Shown here piece by piece: positions 1 through 9,026 of a stretch of 64,000 bases of DNA; the stretch's first letter is position 1, and each line of letters starts with the position of its first letter. The notes under the pieces were generated by a model. The model saw only the letters and a program-made list of their open reading frames with translations. It was not told the DNA's origin and ran no database searches. This stretch comes from Gammaproteobacteria bacterium (lineage in GTDB: Bacteria > Pseudomonadota > Gammaproteobacteria > Enterobacterales > Alteromonadaceae). The stretch lies in assembly GCA_017302255.1 (NCBI GenBank), contig JAFLDV010000015.1:32851-96850 (forward strand). The letters are read 5' to 3'. The position numbers and the translations under genes were made by a program.

Positions 1-240
1 TTTGTAGCAGCGCATGTTTATGCAGAAAAACTAAAGAAAATGGCCATCTGGCCATTTTCTTATTTAAAAGCGCTGAATATCTTGTCAAATCTAGCTTTCG
101 CCGCTGGTACAACCAGTATAAAAGAAAGAAATAAAACTCGAAAAGCACTAAAATAGTCAATAAACTTCGCACCTGACACGCTCTGTATGTAATGCACAAT
201 CCTGCTGTCCCTCGGCAGAGATTAAATAAAGGATACAAAA
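1..240. other. Leader region of the glutamate dehydrogenase gene
   Basis: No gene is supported here. The first 60 bases carry the transcription terminator of whatever lies to the left. The rest is an AT-rich leader ending in a good ribosome binding site (AAAGGA at 228-233) eight bases before the ATG at 241. No convincing -35/-10 pair was found. Confidence 0.5.
35..60. terminator. Bidirectional intrinsic terminator, perfect 12-bp palindrome
   Basis: Bases 35-46 and 49-60 are perfect reverse complements around a 2-base centre (practically an 8-9 bp stem with an ATCT loop). The stem ends in A-runs on the left and T-runs on the right, so it could stop transcription from either side. It probably ends the gene to the left of the window. 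Confidence 0.7.
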
Positions 241-3200
241 ATGGCACTGATAGACGGTCAACCATCTGTACTTCTACAAAATGTAAGTAAATTAATCAGA
301 CAAAAATTAAAAGATCAGGTCGAACTAGTAGAACAGTTCGCCTACACGTTATATGGAAATGTTGCCAATGAAGATATGGTCGGTCGTAACGACAGCGATC
401 TTTATGGTGCGGCATTAAGCCTTTGGCAAACTTTTAATGATCACCCGCAAGATGATGCGAAAATTCGAGTGTTCAATCCTGAAGTGGCAAAACACGGCTG
501 GGAATCAAAACACACTATCGTTGAAATCGTTATCAAAGATATGCCTTTCTTAGTGGACTCAGTTCGGATTGCTTTGAATCGTCATAGCATTACCGCGCAT
601 TTAATGTTGCATTATCCACTTCAAACATTCCGAAATGAAAAAGGCCAAATCACTGAGTTTTATAAACTTGGCACCAAAGAAAAGCCAACAACTCAACAAA
701 CAGTTTTTCATATTCAAATTGACCGCATGACTGATAAAACAGCCATCGAGAATTTGGTTGCTGAATTGAATTCGGTAATGCAAGACGTTTCTTTAGCAGT
801 AACTGATTGGCGGCCGACCTTGCATAAATTGGAGTCTGTTATTGCAGAGCTGCCAAACAATGCCGGTAAAGCTTCGCCTGAACAATTACAGCAAGCCACT
901 GAGTTTTTAAATTGGTTGCTTAAAGATAACTTCACGTTATTGGGTTATCGCTCTTATCGCATTGTGCCGATCCAAGGTGATTACAAAATCGAAGGTGTTG
1001 CTGATAGTGCATTAGGTTTAATGCGCCGCAGTACTTCTCGCGATTTAATGTTAAATGACTTACCAGATGTTGCGCGTAAACAAGCGCTCAGCTCTGATCT
1101 GTTGATTTTGACCAAAACAAATAACAAATCACGGGTTCATCGTCCGGCTTATATCGATTATATCGGTATTAAACGCTTTGACGAAAATGGACAAGTGGTG
1201 GGTGAAGATCGGTTTATCGGTTTATATTCTTCATCGTTGTACAACAACAGTGCTGCGGATATTCCTTTACTGAAAAATAAACTCGCTGCAGTGATGGCTC
1301 GTTCGGGTTTTGCCCATGGAACACATGCCTATAAAGCGCTATTGAATATTTTAGAGACATATCCACGTGATGAGTTGATTCAGGCGGATGTCGATAATTT
1401 ATTAGATGTCGCAACCGGTGTGTTGCATATGCAAGAGCGTGACATGACTCGTCTATTTATGCGTAAAGACGCATTTGGTCGATTTGTATCAGCAATGGTG
1501 TATGTGCCTCGTGAACGCTACAACACGCAATTGCGTAAAGCGACGCAGCAAGTATTGTCTAGTTTCTTAGGTAGTACCGAGCCGGTGGAATTTACCACTT
1601 ATTTTTCAGAATCCGTTTTAGCGCGTACTCATTATTTTGTACGGGTGAACGACAGCAATATCGAGTTCAATGTGAAAGAAATCGAACAAAACCTCATCGA
1701 AGCAGCTCGGACTTGGGAAGATAAGTTAACCTCCGCCTTGGTGGGAAGTTTTGGTGAACTTCGTGGTCGCGAACTTTGCACTAAGTATGTCAACGCATTC
1801 CCACGTTCATACAAAGAAGAAATGTTACCAAGCGATGCTTTAGTTGATATCGCGAAAATCGAAGCATTATCTGAAGATCACCCATTAGAAATGTTGTTTT
1901 ACCGTCCGCAAGAAGAGCATGCTGACAGTAAAGCTGTACGCTTAAACCTGTTCCATAAAGATCATCCTATCCATTTGTCAGACGTACTGCCGATGTTGGA
2001 AAACTTTGGTTTACGAGTGATTGGTGAAACGCCATATGCTGTGCGTTGCCCTGAAGGCTCTGTGAGTTGGGTGTTAAACTTCAGCATGGAGTTAAACGGC
2101 AAAGTGCCGCTGGATTTTGAAGTTGCGCAGCAGCTGTTCCAGGAGTCATTTGCTAAAGTTTGGAAAGGTGACTTAGAAGATGACGGTTTCAACCGTTTGA
2201 TTTTAGGTGCTGGCCTTACTGGCCGCGAGGCGTCACTGTTACGTGCATTTGCAAAATATAAACGTCAAATTGGCGGTACTTTCAGTCAAGCCTATATCGA
2301 ATCGACGTTTGGACGTTACCCATTATTAGCCAATTTATTGGTTAAGTTGTTCAACCTGAAGTTCGACCCTGCCGCAACGGGTTCTGCTGAGGAAGTTGCA
2401 CAAGTTAATGCACAAATTTTAGCGCAGTTAGAGCATGTAGCTAACTTGGACGATGACCGGATCATCCGCCGCTTCCTGGCGATTATCCAAGCAATCGTTC
2501 GTACTAACTATTTCCAACCAGCGGCTGATGGCTCGATAAAACCTTACATTTCTTTCAAAGTCCGTCCGTCTGCTATCCCGGATATTCCGTTGCCACTGCC
2601 GTTCTTTGAAATTTTCGTGTATTCACCGCGAGTTGAAGGCGTGCATTTACGTTTTGGTAAAGTCGCTCGGGGCGGTTTACGTTGGTCAGATCGTCGTGAA
2701 GATTTCCGTACCGAAGTATTAGGCTTGGTTAAAGCGCAACAAGTTAAAAACACTGTTATCGTTCCAGTTGGTGCTAAAGGTGGTTTCGTTTGTAAGAAAT
2801 TACCAGAAACTGGTGGTCGTGAAGCTTGGTTGAACGAAGGTAAAGCCTGTTACCGTACATTTATCCGCGGTTTGTTAGATATCACGGATAACATCGTGCA
2901 TGGTCAAATCGTCGCGCCTAAATCAGTAGTTCGCTTAGACGAAGATGATCCGTACTTAGTTGTTGCCGCAGATAAAGGCACAGCGACGTTCTCAGATATC
3001 GCCAACGGTATTTCCTTAGAATACAACCACTGGTTAGGGGATGCGTTTGCGTCAGGTGGTTCAAACGGTTACGACCATAAAGGCATGGGCATCACGGCAC
3101 GTGGCGGTTGGGAATCGGTAAAACGTCACTTCCGTGAAGTGGGTATCGATTGTCAAACGACTGATTTCACAGTTGTTGGTATCGGTGATATGGCGGGTGA

Positions 3201-5079
3201 CGTGTTTGGTAACGGTCTGTTGTTATCAGAGCACATTCGTCTGCAAGTGGCATTTAACCACATGCATATTTTTGTCGATCCGAATCCAGTAGCTGCAAGT
3301 TCGTTTGTTGAACGTCAACGCATGTTCAATCTGCCAACCTCAACTTGGGATGATTACAACAAAGAGTTAATCTCTGAAGGTGGCGGCATATTCTTACGCA
3401 GTGCGAAAGCCATCAAACTGTCGGAACAAATGCAAGCAATGCTTGGTACTGACAAAACATCAATGACGCCAAACGAATTGATCCGTGCGTCGTTAATGAT
3501 GCCAGTAGATTTGATTTGGAACGGCGGTATCGGTACTTATGTCAAAGCATCCGATGAGACACATGCTGAAGTTGGTGACCGTGCATCTGAACCTTTACGT
3601 ATTAACGGTAAAGAAGTACGAGCGAAAATCATTGGTGAAGGTGGTAACTTAGGTACTACACAACGTGGCCGTATCGAATACGCGGCGAACGGTGGTCGTA
3701 TCAATACCGACTTCATCGACAACGTTGGTGGTGTTGACTGTTCGGACAACGAAGTTAATATCAAAATCCTGTTAAACGCCTTAGTTGCCAGTGGCGATAT
3801 GACGTTAAAACAACGCAACGAATTGCTCTATCAAATGACCAATGACGTTGCGGATATCGTTATCAACGATTGTTACCGTCAAACGCAAAGTATCTCTGTA
3901 TCTATGTTGTTAGGTGCAGATCAGTTGAAAGAATACACTCGGTTTATTCATGCTTTAGAGAAAGATGGCAAGTTGAACCGTGAGTTAGAATTCTTACCAA
4001 CGGATGAAGTACTTGCAGAGCGTATGGTGAAAGGGGCCGGTTTAACGCGTCCAGAAATGTCGATCCTAACTGCTTATGGCAAAATGGTGTTAAAAGAGCA
4101 ACTGGTGCTGCCAGAGATCTTTGAAAACAACTATTTCAAACAGCAATTATTCCAAGCATTCCCGCAAGTGTTGCAAGAGCGTTATGCCGCTGAGATGGAA
4201 ACCCATCCATTAAAAGCGGAAATCATCGCGACTAAACTTGCCAACATGTTAGTGAATGACATGGGTGCTAACTTCACCCAGCGGATGATGGAAGAGACCG
4301 GTGCTAGCATTGCAGAAGTAGCAATTAGCTTCGCCATTGCTCGCGACCTGTTTGACCTGCCAAAAGTTTGGTCTGAATTGGAATCTTTAGACAACGTGAT
4401 TGCAGCTGATCTGCAAACTCGGTTGTTATTCCAATTACGTCGTACTATGCGCCGTGTGACCCGCTGGTTCTTGCGTCACCGTAATAAGGCGTTGGATATC
4501 GCACAAACTGTGGCGTTTTTCAAACCTGCATTTACACAGATCTCTGGCAATCTTGCGCAGTTCTTGGCATCTGCCGAAGCAGAATCCTTGCAGAATCACC
4601 AACAGAAGCTAGTGGCTCAGCAAGTCCCAGTTGAACTTGCTAAGTATCTGTCTCAATTGAGCACTGTGTTCTCAGTGATGGATATTGCGCAAATTGCTGA
4701 CCAAGAGAAAATGGCGCTGGATTTAGCGGCTGAGATCTACTTCAAGCTTGGTGATCGCTTAGATCTGCACTGGTTCTTAGAGCAAATCACACAGCAGCCG
4801 GTGACGAACCATTGGCAGGCGCTAGCTCGAGCTTCTTATCGTGAAGAGCTAGATTGGCAACAACGTGCGTTAGCGCAAGTTGTGATCCGCACCGCGAAAA
4901 ACGGTGATGTGGTTGCTGAGGAAGTCGTTAGCCGCTGGTTAACGGCCAATGACAGCGTGCTTGCGCGCTGGCGTCATATGCTTGCAGAATTCAAGACCAC
5001 GAAGAGTCATGAGTTCGCTAAGTTCTCAGTGGCACTTCGCGAATTGATGCTGTTAAGCCATCACTGCGATACTGTGTAA
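241..5079 (+). CDS. gdhB: NAD-specific glutamate dehydrogenase, large (180-kDa class)
   Basis: Oxidatively deaminates glutamate to 2-oxoglutarate with NAD+, feeding amino acid carbon into the TCA cycle in the cytoplasm. The 1612-residue length is diagnostic of the large bacterial NAD-GDH family (PF05088) and excludes the usual 450-residue enzymes. The long N-terminal half corresponds to the ACT-like regulatory part. The catalytic core shows RGGLRWSDRREDFRTE followed by PVGAKGGFVCKK near residues 842-853 (the Lys of AKGG is the expected catalytic region). A dinucleotide-binding segment GIGDMAGDVFGNG lies near 980-992. The ATG at 241 is preceded by AAAGGA. It is followed by a hairpin terminator and then pyrD. 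Reading frame is intact. Confidence 0.96.
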   Translation: MALIDGQPSVLLQNVSKLIRQKLKDQVELVEQFAYTLYGNVANEDMVGRNDSDLYGAALSLWQTFNDHPQDDAKIRVFNPEVAKHGWESKHTIVEIVIKDMPFLVDSVRIALNRHSITAHLMLHYPLQTFRNEKGQITEFYKLGTKEKPTTQQTVFHIQIDRMTDKTAIENLVAELNSVMQDVSLAVTDWRPTLHKLESVIAELPNNAGKASPEQLQQATEFLNWLLKDNFTLLGYRSYRIVPIQGDYKIEGVADSALGLMRRSTSRDLMLNDLPDVARKQALSSDLLILTKTNNKSRVHRPAYIDYIGIKRFDENGQVVGEDRFIGLYSSSLYNNSAADIPLLKNKLAAVMARSGFAHGTHAYKALLNILETYPRDELIQADVDNLLDVATGVLHMQERDMTRLFMRKDAFGRFVSAMVYVPRERYNTQLRKATQQVLSSFLGSTEPVEFTTYFSESVLARTHYFVRVNDSNIEFNVKEIEQNLIEAARTWEDKLTSALVGSFGELRGRELCTKYVNAFPRSYKEEMLPSDALVDIAKIEALSEDHPLEMLFYRPQEEHADSKAVRLNLFHKDHPIHLSDVLPMLENFGLRVIGETPYAVRCPEGSVSWVLNFSMELNGKVPLDFEVAQQLFQESFAKVWKGDLEDDGFNRLILGAGLTGREASLLRAFAKYKRQIGGTFSQAYIESTFGRYPLLANLLVKLFNLKFDPAATGSAEEVAQVNAQILAQLEHVANLDDDRIIRRFLAIIQAIVRTNYFQPAADGSIKPYISFKVRPSAIPDIPLPLPFFEIFVYSPRVEGVHLRFGKVARGGLRWSDRREDFRTEVLGLVKAQQVKNTVIVPVGAKGGFVCKKLPETGGREAWLNEGKACYRTFIRGLLDITDNIVHGQIVAPKSVVRLDEDDPYLVVAADKGTATFSDIANGISLEYNHWLGDAFASGGSNGYDHKGMGITARGGWESVKRHFREVGIDCQTTDFTVVGIGDMAGDVFGNGLLLSEHIRLQVAFNHMHIFVDPNPVAASSFVERQRMFNLPTSTWDDYNKELISEGGGIFLRSAKAIKLSEQMQAMLGTDKTSMTPNELIRASLMMPVDLIWNGGIGTYVKASDETHAEVGDRASEPLRINGKEVRAKIIGEGGNLGTTQRGRIEYAANGGRINTDFIDNVGGVDCSDNEVNIKILLNALVASGDMTLKQRNELLYQMTNDVADIVINDCYRQTQSISVSMLLGADQLKEYTRFIHALEKDGKLNRELEFLPTDEVLAERMVKGAGLTRPEMSILTAYGKMVLKEQLVLPEIFENNYFKQQLFQAFPQVLQERYAAEMETHPLKAEIIATKLANMLVNDMGANFTQRMMEETGASIAEVAISFAIARDLFDLPKVWSELESLDNVIAADLQTRLLFQLRRTMRRVTRWFLRHRNKALDIAQTVAFFKPAFTQISGNLAQFLASAEAESLQNHQQKLVAQQVPVELAKYLSQLSTVFSVMDIAQIADQEKMALDLAAEIYFKLGDRLDLHWFLEQITQQPVTNHWQALARASYREELDWQQRALAQVVIRTAKNGDVVAEEVVSRWLTANDSVLARWRHMLAEFKTTKSHEFAKFSVALRELMLLSHHCDTV

Positions 5080-5131
5080 TTGCTTGTTTTTCTAGCGCAC
5101 ACTTCATCGTGAGCGCATAGACTGCTAAAAT

Positions 5132-5159
5132 GCCCCGCACTTGTCGGGGCTTTTTTTTT
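5132..5159 (+). terminator. Hairpin plus T-run between gdhB and pyrD (terminator or attenuator)
   Basis: GCCCCG (5132-5137) pairs with CGGGGC (5145-5150) across a 7-base loop and is followed by nine T. This is a textbook intrinsic terminator for gdhB. The T-run runs straight into the AGGA that serves as ribosome binding site for pyrD at 5170, leaving no room for a promoter between. Any pyrD transcript that starts upstream must read through it or start inside it. Confidence 0.8.
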
Positions 5160-5169
5160 AGGATCACCA

Positions 5170-6180
5170 ATGTTCTACAATCTCGCACGCTCAATTATGT
5201 TTAAAACCGACGCAGAAGCGTCGCATCACTTTGCTTTGGGCAGTTTAAAAGCGCTGCAGCATACGCCAATGTCGATGTTGTGGTCACAGCAGGTCCCACA
5301 TAAACCAGTCACTATTGCCGGCTTAACATTCCCAAATGCGGTTGGTCTTGCAGCCGGCCTCGATAAGAACGCGGATTGTATCGATGCATTCGCCCAAATG
5401 GGTTTTGGCTTTATCGAAGTGGGTACTGTAACCCCGCGTCCTCAGTATGGTAATGACAAACCTCGTTTATTTCGCCTACCTGCCGCAAATGCCATTATTA
5501 ATCGGATGGGATTTAACAATCTCGGTGTTGATAACTTGGTAGAGAATGTCAAAAAGGCGAAGTTTCGCGGCATTCTTGGCATAAACATCGGTAAAAACAA
5601 AGACACGCCAAACGAGCAGGGTAAAGACGACTACATCATTTGTATGCGAAAGGTCTACCAATATGCGAGTTACATCACCATCAATATTTCGTCGCCAAAT
5701 ACTCCAGGCTTGCGTGACTTACAATTTGGCGATGCTTTGTTAGATCTGCTGAAAGCTTTGAAAACTGAACAACAACTGCTGGCCGGAAAACACAGTAAAT
5801 ATGTGCCGCTATTTGTAAAAATTGCGCCAGATATGGATGCCATTGCAGTGCAGCAAGTTGCTGAGGCTTTAATTTCCAGTCAAATGGACGGTGCTATAGC
5901 CACAAACACCACTTTAGATAAGAGCTCCGTCGCAGATCTTCCGCATGGCCAAGAGATGGGCGGGCTAAGTGGTAAACCTGTACAAGCAAAAAGTACCGCA
6001 ATCATTGCACAATTACGAGCAGCAGTTGGTCCAGACTTTCCTATTATTGGCGTCGGCGGCATTGATAGTTTGGCGGCGGCACAGGAAAAACTTGCTGCCG
6101 GCGCTAATTTGGTTCAGGTATATACGGCCTTTATTTATCAAGGACCTGCACTTGTTAAATCGATCGTCAACGGCTTATAA
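5170..6180 (+). CDS. pyrD: Dihydroorotate dehydrogenase, class 2 (quinone-linked)
   Basis: Oxidises dihydroorotate to orotate in pyrimidine synthesis, passing electrons from FMN to membrane quinone. The 336-residue length equals the Escherichia coli enzyme. The N-terminal amphipathic extension (residues 1-40) marks the membrane-associated class 2. The substrate/FMN loop [14 protein letters not shown] with the catalytic Ser lies near residues 173-187, and the phosphate-binding IGVGGIDS near 295-302. Start ATG has AGGA seven bases upstream. zapC follows, as in Shewanella and Vibrio. Regulation may involve the hairpin that touches its ribosome binding site. Confidence 0.97.
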   Translation: MFYNLARSIMFKTDAEASHHFALGSLKALQHTPMSMLWSQQVPHKPVTIAGLTFPNAVGLAAGLDKNADCIDAFAQMGFGFIEVGTVTPRPQYGNDKPRLFRLPAANAIINRMGFNNLGVDNLVENVKKAKFRGILGINIGKNKDTPNEQGKDDYIICMRKVYQYASYITINISSPNTPGLRDLQFGDALLDLLKALKTEQQLLAGKHSKYVPLFVKIAPDMDAIAVQQVAEALISSQMDGAIATNTTLDKSSVADLPHGQEMGGLSGKPVQAKSTAIIAQLRAAVGPDFPIIGVGGIDSLAAAQEKLAAGANLVQVYTAFIYQGPALVKSIVNGL

Positions 6181-6298
6181 CGATCCGCGTTAGATCAATA
6201 AAAGTTAGAGTAAAACGGTCTTGATATCTTGTTGGCAAAGGGTGTAAAACCGCAAGCAGCATAATAGTAATTGCGGCGCTTCCGCATTGGACTTAGGC

Positions 6299-6856
6299 AT
6301 GGCGAATTTCACCCCTTCAGCGAGTTGGACTTGGTTGACCACAAACGGTCGCTTGGCGTTGCGTTATGGCGCGGCTCCAAGTGAGCTGCAGGTTACGCCA
6401 GTGAGCTCTATGCAACATTCGATGCAACATAGTGTTGAAGCGGGCAGCGCTTTTGCCTTTACCTTAGAGCATGCTGAAATGTTTTGGACGTTTTGGCATG
6501 CTTTAGAGCCGTTACAATATGCGGAGCAGGGGCGTTTTGCTGCGGCAATTGATGCCACCGCTTGTCTGTGTTTCTTACAGCAGCAAGGGCAGAAGAGCTG
6601 GCATTTTCAAACCATTTCGAATAATTTCGTCCCAAGTTGCAGCGATATCGTATTGTTAGCAGGCGTCGATTGTTCGGCGTTGGCATTAGTACTCGATGCC
6701 AGTGAACACAGTAGCCTAGTATTGCTGTTAGCGAATTTAACATCCTTGTCTGGAAAACTCATTGCTGGCGGCACGCCAATTTTATTGCTGAATAACCGAC
6801 TGCAAGCTTGGCAACCACAGCCGATCCGCGTCTCCCATCTGCCGAAAACGGCCTAA
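6299..6856 (+). CDS. zapC: Cell division protein ZapC
   Basis: ZapC binds FtsZ and promotes bundling of Z-ring protofilaments in the cytoplasm. Similarity to E. coli ZapC (YcbW) is modest but positional: SWTW close to the N-terminus (E. coli NWRW), the central KSWHF, and a C-terminal LLNNRLQ where E. coli has a LNDRL-like segment. The position right behind pyrD is the conserved gammaproteobacterial one. I chose ATG 6299 (185 residues) because the tryptophan motif then sits where it does in E. coli. A TTG at 6287 would add four residues. No strong ribosome binding site precedes either start. Confidence 0.8.
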   Translation: MANFTPSASWTWLTTNGRLALRYGAAPSELQVTPVSSMQHSMQHSVEAGSAFAFTLEHAEMFWTFWHALEPLQYAEQGRFAAAIDATACLCFLQQQGQKSWHFQTISNNFVPSCSDIVLLAGVDCSALALVLDASEHSSLVLLLANLTSLSGKLIAGGTPILLLNNRLQAWQPQPIRVSHLPKTA

Positions 6857-6971
6857 ACTGGTCTGCTTTCCCGATAAATTGGCGCTTTGGCGACCAATTT
6901 AGCAATCAGGGCTGGTCAGGCGTCACTAGATCGGTAAAAATACCCCGTTTTTAGTCTGTCAGGTATTCGCT

Positions 6972-8108
6972 GTGAGCGTAGAGTCGCAAAATTTTGACGA
7001 TATTCGTCCGTATAATGACGCTGAAATTCCTAATGCGATCGAGCAACTTGTTTCAGATCAGGAGTTTATTGGCGCCATCGTTAATTATCGCTTTGGTAGC
7101 AAAGCTCCTTGGTTAACAGCTGTCTTATCGCCACTAGTTAAATGGTATCTGCGTAGGCATTGGCGCAGTCTGCGGACTGTGCAAGATGTACAACTCTATC
7201 TAGCCAAATATCTGAATCAGGCTATTAAAAAAACTAGCGATGGCTTGAGTTGGAGCGGGATCGAAAAATTAGATCGCAACTGTTCCTATTTGTTTATAAG
7301 TAACCATCGCGATATCGCCATGGATCCAGCCATTGTCAATTGGTGCTTAAGTCGTGAAGGCTTTGATACCACGCGAATTGCTATTGGCGATAATTTGCTG
7401 AAGAAGCCATGTGTTTCGACGCTAATGAAAATGAATAAAAGCTTTGTCGTGCGCCGCTCCGCCAAGGGGCCACGGGAAATGTTAAAAGCCTTAGGTCAAC
7501 TTTCGGCATATATCGGTGACTCATTGCGTACTGGTCATCATATTTGGATCGCGCAGAAGGAAGGTCGGGCAAAAGATGGCTTTGATTTGACTGATCCGGC
7601 GATACTGAAAATGTTTTACATTGATGGCAAGCGTCAAGGACTAAGTTTTCAGGAATACATGGCGAGTCTGCGGATTGTGCCTGTGGTTATTTCTTATGAA
7701 TTTGACCCATGTGATGCTGCGAAGGCAAATGAGTTAGTGCAAGTCGCGACCGAAGGCCATTATCAGAAGTCAGAATTTGAAGATATCGAGAGTATCGTCA
7801 AAGGGATCACCGGTTACAAAGGTCGTGTCCACGTACATTTCGGCAAATGTCTAGAAACCGGTTTCGAAACGCCTGAACAGCTTGCCGCTTTGGTCGATGA
7901 AGAAATTTACCAAGGTTATCATTTGTATCCAGCAAATCGAATTGCCGCTGGTCAAGTTTCGAGTGCACAGCAACCAACAACTTTAGACATCAAAGCGCAA
8001 GCGCAGTTTGAACAGCGGATTGCAGCAATGCCCGAACAGATCAGGGACCAAGTTTTAAAGATGTATGCAAATCCGTATCACAATGCACAAAAGCAAAAGG
8101 CTGAATAA
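6972..8108 (+). CDS. PlsC-like glycerolipid acyltransferase
   Basis: Predicted acyltransferase of the 1-acyl-glycerol-3-phosphate acyltransferase superfamily (PF01553), acting on membrane phospholipid precursors at the inner membrane. The catalytic NHRD block is N111-H112-R113-D114, and the phosphate-binding EGR motif is E197-G198-R199. There is no clear transmembrane helix apart from a hydrophobic stretch near residues 45-60. Its 378 residues exceed PlsC (about 245), and the C-terminal 120 residues are not recognised. It starts with GTG. It abuts the DUF2960 gene with no gap, so the two are very probably one transcript. Substrate cannot be told from sequence. Confidence 0.8.
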   Translation: MSVESQNFDDIRPYNDAEIPNAIEQLVSDQEFIGAIVNYRFGSKAPWLTAVLSPLVKWYLRRHWRSLRTVQDVQLYLAKYLNQAIKKTSDGLSWSGIEKLDRNCSYLFISNHRDIAMDPAIVNWCLSREGFDTTRIAIGDNLLKKPCVSTLMKMNKSFVVRRSAKGPREMLKALGQLSAYIGDSLRTGHHIWIAQKEGRAKDGFDLTDPAILKMFYIDGKRQGLSFQEYMASLRIVPVVISYEFDPCDAAKANELVQVATEGHYQKSEFEDIESIVKGITGYKGRVHVHFGKCLETGFETPEQLAALVDEEIYQGYHLYPANRIAAGQVSSAQQPTTLDIKAQAQFEQRIAAMPEQIRDQVLKMYANPYHNAQKQKAE

Positions 8109-8354
8109 ATGCGATTTGTCACCTACAAATTTAAAGGGCAAGCGCGTCGTATACCGTTTAGTTATGACAAGTTTCATGACATGTATGAGGCTGCAGCAGC
8201 TGCTGAAGGGATTGACCTGAAGAATTTTCTCGCGATGGAACAACAGGTTGCAATGACTACTCGTCATAAATCTGCGGTGAAAGACTATCGAATTAAAGAG
8301 TTCACGCGAATGGGTTTTAGTGAGTTATTTTTACATAAAGATGAAGCCGAGTAA
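8109..8354 (+). CDS. DUF2960 family protein
   Basis: A short 81-residue basic/acidic protein matching my recollection of DUF2960, found in Vibrio, Shewanella and relatives: N-terminal Tyr-Lys-Phe-Lys-Gly, SYDKFHDMYEAAAAAEG in the middle, and KEFTRMGF near the end. Function is unknown. Its ATG follows the acyltransferase stop codon directly, and its Shine-Dalgarno (AAAGG) lies inside the upstream gene, which suggests translational coupling. Its own stop codon lies in the loop of the terminator. Confidence 0.75.
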   Translation: MRFVTYKFKGQARRIPFSYDKFHDMYEAAAAAEGIDLKNFLAMEQQVAMTTRHKSAVKDYRIKEFTRMGFSELFLHKDEAE

Positions 8355-8368
8355 TACTCGGCTTTTTT
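8346..8368 (+). terminator. Intrinsic terminator overlapping a stop codon
   Basis: GCCGAGT (8346-8352) and ACTCGGC (8356-8362) form a 7-bp stem followed by six T. The TAA stop of the DUF2960 gene (8352-8354) lies at the hairpin tip. Confidence 0.85.
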
Positions 8369-8388
8369 ATGTAAAACAACTCTTGAAC

Positions 8389-8865
8389 TTACACGCCATC
8401 AACAATTTTTAGTGATGCTCGCTGTTTAGCACATTGCTCTTTTGCCACTGGACAATAACTGATAGCGGTACCTACTTTAATTTTGTGCGCCGCAAACCAA
8501 CCTTTTGGCATTTCTAAAGCGGCTAAGGCTGGTGAAGTTGAAGTGTGCGTCGTAAGTGAAAATGGTTCCATATCAGTTATTTGCCGCACAATCCAATGCT
8601 CGTCGATAAATGCCACGTCTAATGCACTTGGCGTATTTTTCATCCAAAGACTGATTTCACGTGGTTCTTGATACAACAAGATCAGGCCATTTTGCAGTGG
8701 TTGTTGGCCCATTAATCCCTGCATGCGTTTTTCAGTGGTGTCCGCAAGCTGTACTTGAATTTCAAATTCGCCCAATTGCAATGGCACTAACGAAAACTCG
8801 ACTGCGCCAACTTGTGGTGCTAGCACCAAGCTTGCCACTAAAAGGCTTTCAGCTAACTTTAACAT
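8389..8865 (-). CDS. DUF192 family exported protein
   Basis: 158 residues with an N-terminal signal peptide (hydrophobic residues 3-20, likely cut after VGA) followed by a DUF192 domain (PF02643): TTEKRMQGLMGQQPL, then GLILLYQEP and the signature WMKNTPSALDVAFID. The family is periplasmic or exported and of unknown function. Two C-terminal cysteines (YCPVAKEQC) could form a disulfide. It is convergent with the DUF2960 gene and shares the terminator area at 8346-8368. It reads away from the ald region and has its own upstream gap. Confidence 0.85.
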   Translation of the reverse strand: MLKLAESLLVASLVLAPQVGAVEFSLVPLQLGEFEIQVQLADTTEKRMQGLMGQQPLQNGLILLYQEPREISLWMKNTPSALDVAFIDEHWIVRQITDMEPFSLTTHTSTSPALAALEMPKGWFAAHKIKVGTAISYCPVAKEQCAKQRASLKIVDGV

Positions 8866-8983
8866 GACTTAGTTCCTGTTCAACTGGTTGAAATTTGTAG
8901 TGGTGTCGCTTGAGCTTAACAAGTTGTGGCTAAGTGCGAAACTGTAAAATCCAAGCTTTCGAACTTTGTCTGTTTGGCCATAA

Positions 8984-9011
8984 AAAAAGGCTCGCAGAGG
9001 CGAGCCTTTTT
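8984..9011 (-). terminator. Intrinsic terminator of ald
   Basis: A 12-bp stem (8984-8995 with 9000-9011, loop AGAG) lies 16 bases beyond the ald stop. A-rich DNA on the left supplies the U-tract for leftward transcription. Confidence 0.85.
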
Positions 9012-9026
9012 GTCACGAGACTGGAA

